Below, piece after piece: positions 21,401-31,814 of a stretch of 64,000 nucleotides of DNA. The notes under the pieces are model-generated. The model was not told where the DNA came from and ran no database searches. It worked only from the letters and a program-made list of their open reading frames with translations. A program made the position numbers and the translations under genes. The stretch spans positions 730,501 through 794,500 of the forward strand of contig CAJHZI010000191.1 of assembly GCA_905160935.1 (NCBI GenBank), read 5' to 3'. This stretch comes from Enchytraeus crypticus (Eukaryota > Annelida > Clitellata > Enchytraeida > Enchytraeidae). Every line of letters begins with the position of its first letter. Within the stretch, counting starts at the first letter, position 1.

Positions 21401-24400
21401 CATTGCTATATAAATGTCTCACTACAACTTTGCTATATAAATGTCTAACTACAACATTGCTATATGAATGTCTCACTACAACTTTGCTATATAAATGTCT
21501 AACTACAACTTTGCTATATAAATGTCTAACTACAACATTGCTATATAAATGTCTCACTACAACTTTGCTATATATATATATATCTCACTAAAAACGTTGC
21601 TATATAAATGTCTCACTACAACTTTGCTATATATATATATCTCACTAAAAACGTTGCTATATAAATGTCTCACTACAACTTTGCTATATAAATGTCTAAC
21701 TACAACATTGCTATATAAATGTCTCACTACAACTTTGCTATATAAATGTCTCACTACAACTTTGCTATATAAATGTCTAACTACAACATTGCTATATAAA
21801 TGTCTCACTACAACTTTGCTATATAAATGTCTAACTACAACATTGCTATATGAATGTCTCACTACAACTTTACTATATAAATGTCTAACTACAACTTTGC
21901 TATATAAATGTCTAACTACAACATTGCTATATAAATGTCTCACTACAACTTTGCTATATATATATATATATCTCACTAAAAACGTTGCTATATAAATGTC
22001 TCACTACAACTTTGCTATATATATATATCTCACTAAAAACGTTGCTATATAAATGTCTCACTACAACTTTGCTATATATCTGCTATATAAATGTATCACA
22101 ACTAAGTTGCTATATAAAGATATCTGATGTGGGGCTTACAAGACTAAGTGACTAGGACTATGGGATTCTGATTTAGAAAAATATCAGTTTTCGTAAGAAA
22201 AGATGGCATAGAATGTGGTGGACCCAGAGGACGGTCCTGAGAGATAGAGAGCTCTCAGCTCCAAAGACAGTCCAACGTTCTCTCTCCCTACACAGACTGC
22301 CAGCTACAAGCACTTACAGGCTTGCACGAGTTCATCCAGCAGGATAGACACAAGCACTGACAGGCTTGCACTGAGTTCATCCAGTAGGATAGGCAATCAG
22401 ATAACAATTACCTCAAAACTAGAACTATGGCATTTTAATGGGCAATTAAAGTAAAAATATAGTTAAAATAAATAGCAAAATCCAAGTAGAGTTTGCTATC
22501 AAAACAAACTGAAGTAGTAGAAAATAGAATATCTTACAGTGGCTAAATTTACAACCATAAAAACTCACGAGAATATGACAAATGCCTAAACCTTCATAAT
22601 TAGACAGAAATGTCCCATGACATTGATAAGTATGACTCTAGTACAAAAAAGAAATACAGAGCACAAGTAAAACTAAGACAACTGTGAAGTTTATTGTAGT
22701 GAAAAAATCTTAATTCAGTAAATACTAACAACTAAACAATATAGTCAAACGTTATGCATAAAGTGAGACTTCAGCTATTGATAAGAACTGTTTACTAGTT
22801 TATCTTCAATTGTTCTTAAGAGCGCTGTGATTTTCATCATCATTGTTTCACATAATGCAAAAAATACGAATATTAAAACATCTGAAAATAATATCTGTTA
22901 CGTTATTCACTAGAGACAGCTTCTTCCGATGGTATAAGAAACATATCTATTCGCTGTATTCCATGATATTTGAAACAATACAATATTTTACAGCTAGAAA
23001 GACAAATCAAATAACTGTTCAACACAATACACCTATATCACTGCAGTAAGTAGAGCCTTGAAAAAACATAATGACCCTTTATACCCAACAAGAACATTAC
23101 ATTATAGAAGAGATAATGGCCGTCATTTATACAACACAATTATACAACACAGTTAGTGGCAGTCAATTACACAATTTTTCACTTATACACAAGGTAATAA
23201 TTCTGAGTGATAGATTCAAGCTTGCCTCATATACAGAATAATACAACGCTAGTAACAAATAAGTTCATGCACGTGAGATCTCAGTTATGATATGAACTGT
23301 TTCTGGTTTATCTTCAACTTTTATTAGGAGCGCTGTGATTTTCATCATCATAGATTCACAATATGCAATGACACTTTATTTGGAACATTTCAACTTATTT
23401 AATATAACAATCAAGATATATAGAACTTTTGTGATAAAAAATCTAAGCATACAGCATCAACAAAGCAATGTCTTGGCTGGATCATATGCAATGCCCACAA
23501 AAAAAAACCAATAAAACATCAGCTCGCATCAGATGTGTAACAAAAAATGTCAAAATCTTTTTTTAAAAACAATAGAAATGTTGCCATTTCACAGTTTTGG
23601 CTATATTTTAGTAATATTTTTCTAAAGGCCGTTTGTAGAAACGTTATACAAATTACATCAACTTTAAAACGCTATTTACATGCGCACTGAACAAAACTTC
23701 AAGCATAACCTCTTTAATGCAAATATATTACATACATCGTATCAAAGTATAAAATGATTCCACCATGGCCCCACGTAACTAAATTTATGAAATCAGAGGC
23801 AAACAAACACTGCAACATAAAATTGTTTCAGTAACTAAAGCTGAACCTCACTTGCATGAAATGTTTGTAATCATATATAGTTCCAACTTTAGAGCAGGTA
23901 TTCCCATCTTAGATTCAAAAGATTTGCACATATACCACATATAATTAATTATTTCAGAACTACAGCACAACTAACCAATGAACCAGTAACCAAACACATT
24001 ATTTTGTAACATTTAACCCATGCCAAAAATATGCCAGAGTATTGTTAGACTTTCCATACCATTCAAGTCACAATTAAAATTGTTCTTCAATGGAACAAAT
24101 CGAAGAGAAAGAGCAGAGCACAAACCTCTGACAGTCCTCCAGAAGATCTTGCTGGGGGCTCTGAAGTGGAACGGTCCATGGCTTGGATTAGTGTTATGAC
24201 GCTTCTTCAGGAAATCCAAATACTTCACTATAGCAATTTCAATCAACAGTCAATGCATTTATTAGGTCTATTCTACACAAATTATATAGATTGGAAGATC
24301 TTTTACATTCACGAAAATTACAATGACACTATATATACATTATGCATAGAACGACGTGTTAATGGACATACAGGCCCGAAGGCTCAGATACATGATAATT

Positions 24401-27400
24401 CCAGAATAGACTAAAGTGTTACATTAAAGACAGTGTTACAAAAATATCGGAATATCACAAGACGTAGAATCTCAGTTGATGGTGCATGTTTTGTCAGCAA
24501 CATTAATTATGTGCGCAAGTGATTTGTCATCATCATAGATTCACTACTTGCAATTAATTGCTCTATAATACGCAACAAAAATGTATATAAGCTTAGATTT
24601 AATTTTTAAGGTTTAGAAATTAACTACATTATCATAAACAAATATCCACAGTGAGACTAATTTTTAAGTAAATTAATTGGGCCTACAATACAAAAATTAT
24701 ACAATTTAAAGCAGCTCATTTTAATATATCCTCGATAACTAAGGTAATCGAGGAGACTGACGTCAACATTAGCTTTACCAGCTAGTTAAATTAATGGCAG
24801 TAATGTTACAATAGAAAAAATTATTTCGAATCTCACTATTAAAGGCCTGAGCACTTTAAAAAGCATGACAATGTGTCAAATCGCAACAATGTTTAGCTTA
24901 TAAGAAAAATGCCAATTCCGTTAAATCTTATCATAGTACTATTTATTTAAAAACAAAGATACTATTATTTAGCAGATAATAATTGAAGGTGTCAAAATAC
25001 TCAGTGCATAACTAAACACACGTTCGGTGCTTCAGAAACATGAACAAGTCATTTACTAGTATCATGCAATGTAGGTAAGTAAAATTCATCATCATCAGCA
25101 CCAAAACAACAATATAGCCAAGCGGCAATGAGGCCTCAAAGTCATCATATACTCTAAACTTTAGTCTAAAGGCAACTTATTTTCTTGCCTTGCTCATGCA
25201 AGAAAGTCCTCCTTATAAAACAGAATAATGAACATACAACACAGAAATAAGAATATTCCTTACAAGTAAGAGCACATCATTCAAAGCCTTGTTTGTCTTC
25301 CAATTATACCAGCTAGTGAAAGTAGGTAGCATACACTACTAATATCCAAACTCAGCCATACTACCTCTAAAAGAACACGTACAGAAAAGAAAAACATAAA
25401 TTTGTTTTTAAATAACGAAGTAAATTTTTTAATGTACGTATTTTTAACATTTAACTTACGCTTGTTTCGATAGAAGTTTCCAGAAATGTTGATTCCCTCA
25501 CACCTGAGAACGACTACTCGCTGCCCTGAAACATTGACGACACACAAAAATTGAACACTCAAAAATTATTCAATATCTTAAACCATTAAATATAACTAAA
25601 TCTAAAGTCGCAACGTTATGATTCGCTACAAAAATTTACAAAATAAAATAATTAGCTAAACACTATTCCTTCTAAACACTATAAATTGCAGCAACTATTC
25701 TAAAGTCAAGTTTTATGTTCCTTCAATGTAGCTTAGGAAATCAACCACCAAAAAGTAGCGGTTTACTAGATGGCTCAACAACGTATAATAAACTAAATTA
25801 GCATCTGCCAAGGCACCAGCAATTGAAATTACTACATACCTTGCAGGAGTGTCTTGGCCACAATGGCGGCCAATCGGCCAAGTAGATGACCTCTAGCATC
25901 AATCAACAGCGGCTACAAAATATAAATTAAGTTTAGTTAGTAAGGTATATTAGGGTCTAGATAAAAGAATGTATGGCATACATCAGGCATTAATACTGTA
26001 ACTCACAAAGCGTCTCAGATCATACTTTCTCATTTCACAGAAATTACTCAATGTAGGTAAGGTATATGGAATCATCATAGACGCAGATGGGAGGAAATGC
26101 ATATTCCTAAAATGTATGCTCCTAAATGAAGATGAGATAACATTTTCACACTCCTAATATAGACAAGTTTAACATCAGTTTTATGAAGCTACTGCATTTG
26201 AACCCTGCTCCTACTGATCTACAGTCGATTACCTGATTATGCCATGCGCTCGGCCTTTGGTACGGTTGTTACTAACAATACTTACATAGTTACTAACAAA
26301 TAGCATTCTCAGAATACAGAACAATGATCACCTAAAAAACATATCTCAAAGCTATCCTAACAACAAAATATGTGTATTTAACATGAAAATATTGGTGGAT
26401 TATATGCAAGGATCAGAAGGAAAAATAATTATATAAATCAAGTATGCCTCAGAATTTATACTTTTTCTATCAAAACTTGAATGTGTTCAAACAATGTAGG
26501 TAAAACAAACATCATCGGCATACAACAACTTATATTTACGAGTGTCTTGATTGCCTAGGGATAACGTCATGAAGTTTTAAATGACAGATCCTGAGGTGAA
26601 TTGAACCCTCGTGGGTTCGAATCTCAGAGTAAAATCTCGGACATTCACTGGACTGGTTATACGGAAAATGGTCTAAATAGAATACCGGTTTAAACATGTG
26701 GTATTAAAAAGTGATAGATATCAACATAGTTGATCATATCACTATAATGAGTGTTTACTTTACTTTTATTTAAGTCACAAGACACCTCTACTGTTGTCAA
26801 GTATATCTTCCTTATTGTCACATCACATTTAAGTGATTTTAATACAATCCCAGTTGTACATTATATTTTTTTAATGAATTCTTAAAATTTTTGGATTTCT
26901 ATAATCTTCATCACTATCCCTAACATTTGAGTGAAAATGTGTAGCACAAATATCTACAACATAGCAGACGTTGTCTCTTTCTTAATCACGCCCTACCGAA
27001 TTTGTAGCCACGGAGTGTACACAATTTTACTAGTAGGCCGGAAGTTTAAGGTACTTTTTGGTTAATCCAAAATTTCAATCCTTACTTTAAAATATAAATT
27101 CCTAAAGTCATGATGTTCGAAAGGACGCTCAAATGGTAGCTTAATCTTACAGTAACTTATTAGAAATTATCCATGCCTTAATACACGCCTTAATTTTCGC
27201 AGTAAAATCAACTCAACTCCGTTTGTGCATAATACAATAAACACCACAGTGAACTCGACACCATCCAAAGTGAAAGTTTCAATCGAATTTAATCCAATTT
27301 TGAATATACTTTTACATATAATATGAATAAATATCACTAAGCTGCATTAACATTCACTTAATATCTAAAATGCTATACTATATTTTATTTTACATTGTGG

Positions 27401-27638
27401 ATTTATAATGATAAAAATAAACAAAAATGTTTACCCATCGAACAGTACCTCTACGTCAACACATGCCTATCAAAATTTAGAAAAAAAATCAATTCTTGCA
27501 ACATTATTTGCGCATTATATGATCTCTGCTAACTAATTTACAGTATATTAATTTAAATAACGTGATATATCAGCCAAACTCCTAACTGGAAATTAAATAT
27601 TCAGAAAATTCTCCACCAACCTTCCTCTGAAAGCCCAT
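18068..27638 (-). CDS. RPL13A: Ribosomal protein L13a (uL13), complete, 5 exons
   Basis: Joined on the minus strand: 27621-27638 (ATG), 25840-25912, 25460-25525, 24126-24227, 18068-18420 (TGA). All borders are GT/AG and phases agree. Assembled length is 203 residues, the same as the human protein. Role: large-subunit ribosomal protein; the family's mammalian members also act in translational control. Seen: [68 protein letters not shown] and [20 protein letters not shown], all signature blocks. The short first exon (MGFQRK) has a pyrimidine 5'TOP-like leader. Introns 1, 3 and 4 host snoRNAs, as in vertebrate RPL13A. The C-terminal 60 residues diverge most. Intron 4 is 5.7 kb, long for a ribosomal protein gene. 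Confidence 0.95.
18751..18832 (-). ncRNA. Box C/D snoRNA, SNORD32/33-like (copy 1)
   Basis: In RPL13A intron 4. Terminal stem GTGAATC/GATTCAC, box C ATGATGA (18818-18824), box D CTGA (18758-18761), internal C'-like TTGATGA (18784-18790). The sequence before box D (CATGCATCACCAA) pairs, with one G-U, with the 18S rRNA stretch UGGUGGUGCAUG targeted by the RPL13A-hosted vertebrate SNORD32/33. The pairing is from memory of 18S. Confidence 0.8.
19431..19512 (-). ncRNA. Box C/D snoRNA, SNORD32/33-like (copy 2)
   Basis: Paralogue of the 18751 RNA: same GTGAATC/GATTCAC stem, box C ATGATGA (19498-19504), box D CTGA (19438-19441), the same D-box guide (CATGCATCACCAG) and a conserved AAAAAGTTCATGCAT block. 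The region behind box C has diverged. Intron 4. Confidence 0.8.
20289..20550 (-). ncRNA. Structured element, copy 1: possible H/ACA-like RNA
   Basis: Intron 4 of RPL13A. 258 bp nearly identical to 20967-21224. Minus-strand reading: a 5' arm with TTGCTTCATGCAC pairing GTGCA..TGAAGCA, then AGAGCA (fits box H, ANANNA), then a second arm with GGTCCC/GGGACC and GCTCC/GGAGC, ending GATGATACA plus three non-shared bases (fits ACA-NNN). About 260 nt is long for an H/ACA RNA. Alternatives: a SINE or another duplicated structured repeat. Confidence 0.45.
20963..21224 (-). ncRNA. Structured element, copy 2: possible H/ACA-like RNA
   Basis: Second 258-bp copy, 674 bp from the first and in the same orientation. 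Identity stops just after the ACA triplet at one end and at CTGA at the other. A few substitutions separate the copies, and the paired arms are retained. Confidence 0.45.
21320..22110. repeat. 27-bp minisatellite in RPL13A intron 4
   Basis: About 29 copies of CTAACTACAACATTGCTATATAAATGT with alternating variants (ACAACTTTG versus ACAACATTG) and inserted TATATATA units. It creates long open frames on both strands that are not genes. Confidence 0.95.
22180..22400. other. GC-richer intronic block with a 44-bp direct duplication
   Basis: Contains two 44-bp copies beginning ACAAGCACT[TG]ACAGGCTTGCA (near 22306 and 22350), each able to form a CAAGC/GCTTG hairpin, plus an inverted GCTGAGAG/CTCTCAG motif. 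It stands out from the AT-rich intron of RPL13A. Function unknown; it may be a further structured RNA or old repeat. Confidence 0.4.
22763..22851 (-). ncRNA. Box C/D snoRNA, unassigned (paralogue pair, member 1)
   Basis: Intron 4. Short stem GTGA/TCAC, box C ATGATGA (22834-22843), box D CTGA (22771-22774). Shares AAAATCACAGCGCTC and TTGAAGATAAAC blocks with the RNA at 23273. The rRNA target was not recognised. Confidence 0.72.
23273..23359 (-). ncRNA. Box C/D snoRNA, unassigned (paralogue pair, member 2)
   Basis: Intron 4. Box C ATGATGA (23342-23351), box D CTGA (23281-23284), terminal GTGA/TCAC stem. Conserved blocks identical to member 1; the spacer between them differs. Confidence 0.72.
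24126..24227 (-). CDS. RPL13A: RPL13A exon 4
   Basis: Encodes [20 protein letters not shown] then [13 protein letters not shown]. Acceptor GCTATAG, donor CAGAG/GTTTGT. The split Leu codon joins FYRNK to KYLDF. Confidence 0.93.
24464..24547 (-). ncRNA. Box C/D snoRNA, SNORD32/33-like (copy 3)
   Basis: In intron 3. Stem GTAGAATC with GATTCACTAC, box C ATGATGA (near 24527-24536), box D CTGA (24472-24475). Guide CATGCACCATCAA pairs perfectly over UGGUGCAUG with 18S rRNA. It shares the GACAAAA and AAATCACTT blocks with copies 1 and 2. Confidence 0.8.
24728..24782 (+). mobile_element. SINE family A, 3' fragment
   Basis: GAGGAGACTGACGTCAACAT then TAGCTTTACCAGC, inside RPL13A intron 3. Confidence 0.65.
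25026..25102 (-). ncRNA. Box C/D snoRNA, SNORD34-like (copy 1)
   Basis: Intron 3. Stem GGTGC/GCACC, box C in TGATGATGATGA, box D CTGA (25032-25035). Contains TTACCTACATTG, the SNORD34 guide that is antisense to the LSU rRNA stretch CAAUGUAGGUAA. Vertebrate SNORD34 also lies in RPL13A. Confidence 0.83.
25460..25525 (-). CDS. RPL13A: RPL13A exon 3
   Basis: 21 complete codons [21 protein letters not shown] between acceptor TTTCAG and donor AAGC/GTAAGT. Very conserved block. Confidence 0.93.
25840..25912 (-). CDS. RPL13A: RPL13A exon 2
   Basis: Encodes [20 protein letters not shown] then TLLQ. Acceptor TTGTAG, donor CAAG/GTATGT. Confidence 0.92.
26010..26084 (-). ncRNA. Box C/D snoRNA, SNORD34-like (copy 2)
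   Basis: Intron 1. Perfect terminal stem GCGTCT/AGACGC, box C ATGATGA (26072-26078), box D CTGA (26015-26018), guide CCTTACCTACATTGAG, complementary to CAAUGUAGGUAAGG of LSU rRNA. Confidence 0.87.
26442..26523 (-). ncRNA. Box C/D snoRNA, SNORD34-like (copy 3)
   Basis: Intron 1. Perfect stem GTATGCC/GGCATAC, box D CTGA (26449-26452), guide TTACCTACATTG. Box C is degenerate (ATGATGT), so this copy may be weaker or decaying. Confidence 0.72.
26545..26795 (+). mobile_element. tRNA-derived SINE, family D
   Basis: GGGATAACGTCATGAAGTTT, GACAGATCCTGAGGTGAATT, B-box GTGGGTTCGAATCTC, then a conserved body (GTGATAGATATCAACATAGT). Four copies in the window. Inside RPL13A intron 1. Confidence 0.82.
27621..27638 (-). 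CDS. RPL13A: RPL13A exon 1 coding part
   Basis: ATG GGC TTT CAG AGG AAG followed by donor GTTGGT. Phase 0 joins PLLIDARGH. Six-codon first exon, directly behind a 5'TOP-like leader. Confidence 0.8.
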
Positions 27639-27670
27639 CTTGTCGGTGTTGTTTTGTAAAAGAGACCGGA
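27639..27670 (-). promoter_or_regulatory. 5'TOP-like leader and likely start site of RPL13A
   Basis: On the minus strand the leader reads GGTCTCTTTTACAAAACAAC before the ATG. A start at the C of CTCTTTT (about 27664) would give a 26-nt 5'UTR beginning with a pyrimidine tract, the mark of ribosomal-protein mRNAs under mTOR-dependent translational control. The start site is inferred. Confidence 0.6.
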
Positions 27671-28635
27671 AACGGAAATAGCTCTGCCATTATACATTGA
27701 CAGCGTTAACAAGTCAAAAACTTTCTCAGTAATAATAGATCTTTGGAGGAATGTAATCATTTATTTCTTAAATGGATCTTTTTTACATAACAGCAGACTG
27801 GGTCAGAATGGAAAGGATACATTTGAAAACCCATTTACTTAATTAACACTTTAGCATTTTCCAGTTAAAGACTAATTCAAAACAATTGCTTAACTAACAC
27901 AATACAGACATGTAGTAGACTACGACGCATTTTTGTATTAATCTATATTAAAAGCATAATGCACATTGAAATCTATATACAGTTTTATAACATTTTCACT
28001 AGATCATTCGTTGCAAAAAAGAAATTTTTGTAAATCAAGTGAAATTGGTAAATAGACTCCTTTCATTTGTAATATGGTGATAACTTTCTGACAATATTAA
28101 AATGCCCCAATAATCCGTCCTCTGATCGGCCATGACACTGCTTTATAAGTTTTCGTTGTTAATAATAGCTAAAATGTCAAAATCTACGAGACTTAAAATT
28201 ATCAGTTAGCAGAATTTACAGGGAGGATCTACAGTGTTCTTAAACGCTGCAGTGTTTTGTTGATCACTAGGCTGAATTCTGCTACGACTGTTGTTGATAT
28301 TCGCAATTCTGCCATTGAATAGCGTTACTGCAGCAACTATCTTCTGTCGAAAGAGTACCAAGCTAGCTGCATGTTGTAACAGCTTCGTTTTCAATAGAAT
28401 ATTTTATTAATGCTAATAATTTTAAGCACTTTGCTGGCTTTTTTTGTTAATTTATGGCCAGAATGCATCACAGTGAGAAAGTTATATCGTTGTAAACAAT
28501 CAAAATTTAAATAGCGATATGTGTAGTATGGTTTTAATTAAACTTGCAAAAACTCTGAGATTTGGCAAGCCTAATTCTTACTTATCTGCAATTTTTCTTT
28601 CCTAGGGTCCCTCACGTGTTCTACGTTCTACTGAA

Positions 28636-28900
28636 GCAACGGCGGGATTAGCGCACTTGGTTTAGTTGCGCGTCAATTATTGAAGTTAAGCTGCAGCGAC
28701 CTCGGTTAGTATTTTGTGGGTGACCACTTTGGAAGACGGAGTGTTGGTAAAAGCTTAGGAAGGAAAAATCCCAGGGTGATGGAAGGTTATTCTTAAATCC
28801 GTGCCGGCTGCAATTGATGCGCCATCAAAAGTCAACGATTACTAATAGCCATGGAGAGGAAGGAGGAAATGGGTCTTAAACAAGCATCCGTGCTTCCTGA
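28636..28900 (+). mobile_element. 5S rRNA-derived SINE, family E
   Basis: Contains GAAGTTAAGCTGCAGCGACC, TCGGTTAGTATTTTGTGGGT and GACCACTTTGGAAGACGGAG, matching the 5S rRNA run AGTTAAGC..GGTTAGTACTTGGATGGGTGACC..; then a non-5S body (ATCCCAGGGTGATGGAAGGT, CCATGGAGAGGAAGGAGG). Located upstream of RPL13A. Confidence 0.82.
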
Positions 28901-29234
28901 CCCAGGGTGCCGTTATGTTATGTTAAACCTTTTCTCGGTTACAAATATTCCCACATCATTGGGCAGATGTTCATTATCTTATGCGCATCACACACGATCT
29001 GGAAATTGTTACCTAGTAGTCCTAAGGTAAGCTTTTTTCTGCTCTTTAAAGTTTCTCAGGCAGGCTTAAGACATATCTTTACCCAAAATAGATATACTCT
29101 ATATATCCTGACCACTTTCTTAATCACCGGACCGATTTCCATTTTATGACCTTACTTATTTCTCCATATCCCATTTCTTTTGCAGATTGGTCTATGTGAA
29201 TTGATCTGTAGTGACTGTGATGTGTGCTGAGGGT

Positions 29235-29300
29235 ACGTCTTTGAAATCATCCTTGGACGAGGAAACGAACGTTAAACCTTTATTATTATCATCATCCTAT
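29235..29300 (+). mobile_element. SINE 3' end, family F
   Basis: GAAATCATCCTTGGACGAGG then AAACGAACGTTAAACCTTTA with a (TTA/TCA)n tail. Confidence 0.65.
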
Positions 29301-29544
29301 TCATCATTTATTTAAACTTAATTATGTTTATAGCTAATTCCTTCATATTTGGACTGGTTTTCTGTTTTCAGACTTCGTACCATTTTGGACGCTTTTTTTG
29401 CTTACTGGCTTGAAATTGTCTCAATTGTGCTCAATGTTGCCATGGACGACAGTATCACTCTAATTGTTGTTATTTTATATTGGTGCTCAGTTTTTTTTAT
29501 ATATCAATTATAAACCGAAACCGACGTCGCCTAGCTTGGTTTAC

Positions 29545-29670
29545 GATGCGCAGGCTCTACCAATGTAGACTCTATTAATGTAGGCTCTACTAATGCATGC
29601 TCTACCAATGCAGGCTCTACCAATGTAGGCTCTACCAATGTAGGCTCTACCAATGTAGGCTCTACCAATG
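29545..29670. repeat. 15-bp tandem repeat
   Basis: GGCTCTACCAATGTA repeated about eight times with small changes; not protein coding. Confidence 0.85.
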
Positions 29671-30414
29671 CGCTAATTTCAGCCTCAGAATGAACGATAC
29701 CATTACAGAAATGCATGTAATTCAAACTAGCATAATTTGAAATGATCATGCTTTGCAGTTCTTTAGTGCAGACAAATGTGTAGGCCTAAGTGTAGAATCT
29801 TTTTAGCTTCTGATTTAAAATAAATGCATTTCTTCCAAAAATGTTGATTTCCGACGAAGGCACAATGATGTAAACTAACAATTACGTAAAAGTTTCTGAG
29901 TGAAAAGGTACACAAATTAAAGAAAATTGGATTACTAACAAATTCCTAATAGGCCTATTATATTAATATGTGATTGTGTTACACTGACAACGAAATGCTA
30001 GAGTATAACTGAAGTAATTTTATTACTTAACATCGACAACAGAATAGAACTGAATTAAATGCAATAAAACACAAGTTAAACATCTAATTCCTCGCTCAAA
30101 CCTAAAGTCAATTATAGCGTACTTGTACCAGAATAATGTAGCCTACTTATACACATCTATGCCTGATGATTGAGTAAAGTAAAGGTAAACACGCAATATA
30201 GACCTTACATACAAGTGTTTACTTTGAAAAATCGCACTTTATATTTTTTCTTTCGCTAGGAGGCGCCACCGTGCAATCATAAATCTAGATTAAATATCTA
30301 GAGAGGATATATTACATTTTTACGATAAATTACGTTGCAGTTGCCAGCCACAAAACAATTTCCCCTTCCCGCTCCCCCATTAGGCTTTGTTTATTATGTG
30401 AACAGAGTTACCGC

Positions 30415-30650
30415 TACATATTATAAAAGGTCTATAGTGAAATGATCAACTATATTGACAACTATCACTTTTAATGCCACATGGTTAAACCGTTAGGCAC
30501 TTTAGACAATTTTCCGTATAACTAGCGAATGTTCGAGATATTGCTCTCAGATCAGAGCGGCTGGAATTCGAACCCACGAGGGTTCAATTCACCTCAGGAT
30601 CTGTCATTTAAAACTTCCTGACGTTATCCCTATGCTATTAAGACATCCAA
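30415..30650 (-). mobile_element. tRNA-derived SINE, family D
   Basis: Antisense: GTGAAATGATCAACTATATT, GATTCGAACCCACGAGGG-type B-box complement (here GGAATTCGAACCCACGAG), TTTAAAACTTCCTGACGTTA. Confidence 0.82.
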
Positions 30651-31001
30651 TTAAGAAATGAGCACCGAATGAGGACCATCATTATTGCACAGTACGCACA
30701 AAACACAATGAGCGACATACACTTACAGAATTTTATCTTCGCAATTGAGTATTTCTTGACTATTAGAATTAAGTGAGTAAAATTAAGTAATAAGACAAAG
30801 ACCGAAATATCCAGGAATTAACACAGTTCAAGTCCATTGTATAACTATTAAGTGCAGCATTATCGTATTCGTAGAGTTAGACTGCCTTAAATTGACCCTG
30901 ATTCCTACTTTTCTGAGAGACCTAAATAATGAAACTTATAACAAATAGTCCAGCATATAAAAAGTATCTCAAAAGTCACATTATGAATTGCAGTATTAAT
31001 T

Positions 31002-31814
31002 TTATAAACGAATATTCGAGCGTTTCTTAGTTGAATTATTTTCTTTATGTTCACGACTGAAAGGATATGAGCCACGTTCCTTGGTTTCCAAGCCAAATAG
31101 GCTTGCAGTGGATTTTACTGGAATAATTTGTGCTCTGGACGCGCTATTCGTTATATCTCTAAACGGTGTCGTACTCAGCGGCTTTGGAGTCTTTAACGAA
31201 TAACTATTTTTCGAAGAGGCGTCTGTGTTTTGATAAGATCTATCCTGCAGACGATGTTGTTTTATTTTCTGAGGAGCAAAAGAAGATGTCAATATATCCG
31301 AGAGGTGACCCTTAGATTTCATTAGATAATTCTCAAAACTCTGCTCATTTTGAAGAGCATTAGCATTAGTCTGAAGGTTTTCCTTGTCCCACATCAATCT
31401 AGATTTCCTCAGACAATCGGAGTCATTATTTTCCAGGTCCCATTCTTTTGAGAAAACTTCCGCAGAACGAAGGAATTGTTGACAATGATTTCCAGTTGGC
31501 ATTGAGATTTGATGGATGTTGACTCTACTGGTGCAGGTCTTAGATTGTGAGTGTGAGGACAGTTTGCAGGTCTTCTGTAAAGTTGAAAATCTATTAGATC
31601 TCCCGGAGTGGTCATTATGACTGGAATGGTCATTATGACTGGAGTGATCTTTATGACTGGAGTGATCATAATGACTGGAGTGATCATTATGACTGGAACG
31701 ATCAATATGACGGGAGTGATCTTTATGACTGGAGTGATCCTTATGACTGGAGTGGCCATTATGACTGGAGTGATCTTTGCTTGCTGAGTGATCTGATCTT
31801 GACTCATCAATCGT
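31002..31814 (-). CDS. Ankyrin protein last exon: polar C-terminus with DHSSH repeats
   Basis: Opens at acceptor TTTTTTAAG, TIDESRSDHSASKDHSSHNG onward, with an 18-bp repeat encoding SHxDHS units (31615-31775), then a basic, Ser/Asn-rich tail ending KKRSNIRL and TAA. No clear AATAAA was seen shortly downstream. Confidence 0.8.
   Translation of the reverse strand, partial: TIDESRSDHSASKDHSSHNGHSSHKDHSSHKDHSRHIDRSSHNDHSSHYDHSSHKDHSSHNDHSSHNDHSGRSNRFSTLQKTCKLSSHSQSKTCTSRVNIHQISMPTGNHCQQFLRSAEVFSKEWDLENNDSDCLRKSRLMWDKENLQTNANALQNEQSFENYLMKSKGHLSDILTSSFAPQKIKQHRLQDRSYQNTDASSKNSYSLKTPKPLSTTPFRDITNSASRAQIIPVKSTASLFGLETKERGSYPFSREHKENNSTKKRSNIRL

Larger units (their letters stand above)
28910..30410. 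other. Spacer between RPL13A promoter side and the ankyrin gene
   Basis: Holds a SINE F end (29235), the sequence GTGCTCAATGTTGCCATGGA (29430, part of a motif repeated at 12062, 41519 and 4935) and the 15-bp repeat. No gene seen. Confidence 0.55.

Noticed and set aside
21312-21995. Open frames on both strands with YKCLTTTLL or RHLYSKVVV repeats
   Set aside because: Translations of the 27-bp intronic minisatellite (27 is a multiple of three, so no stops arise).
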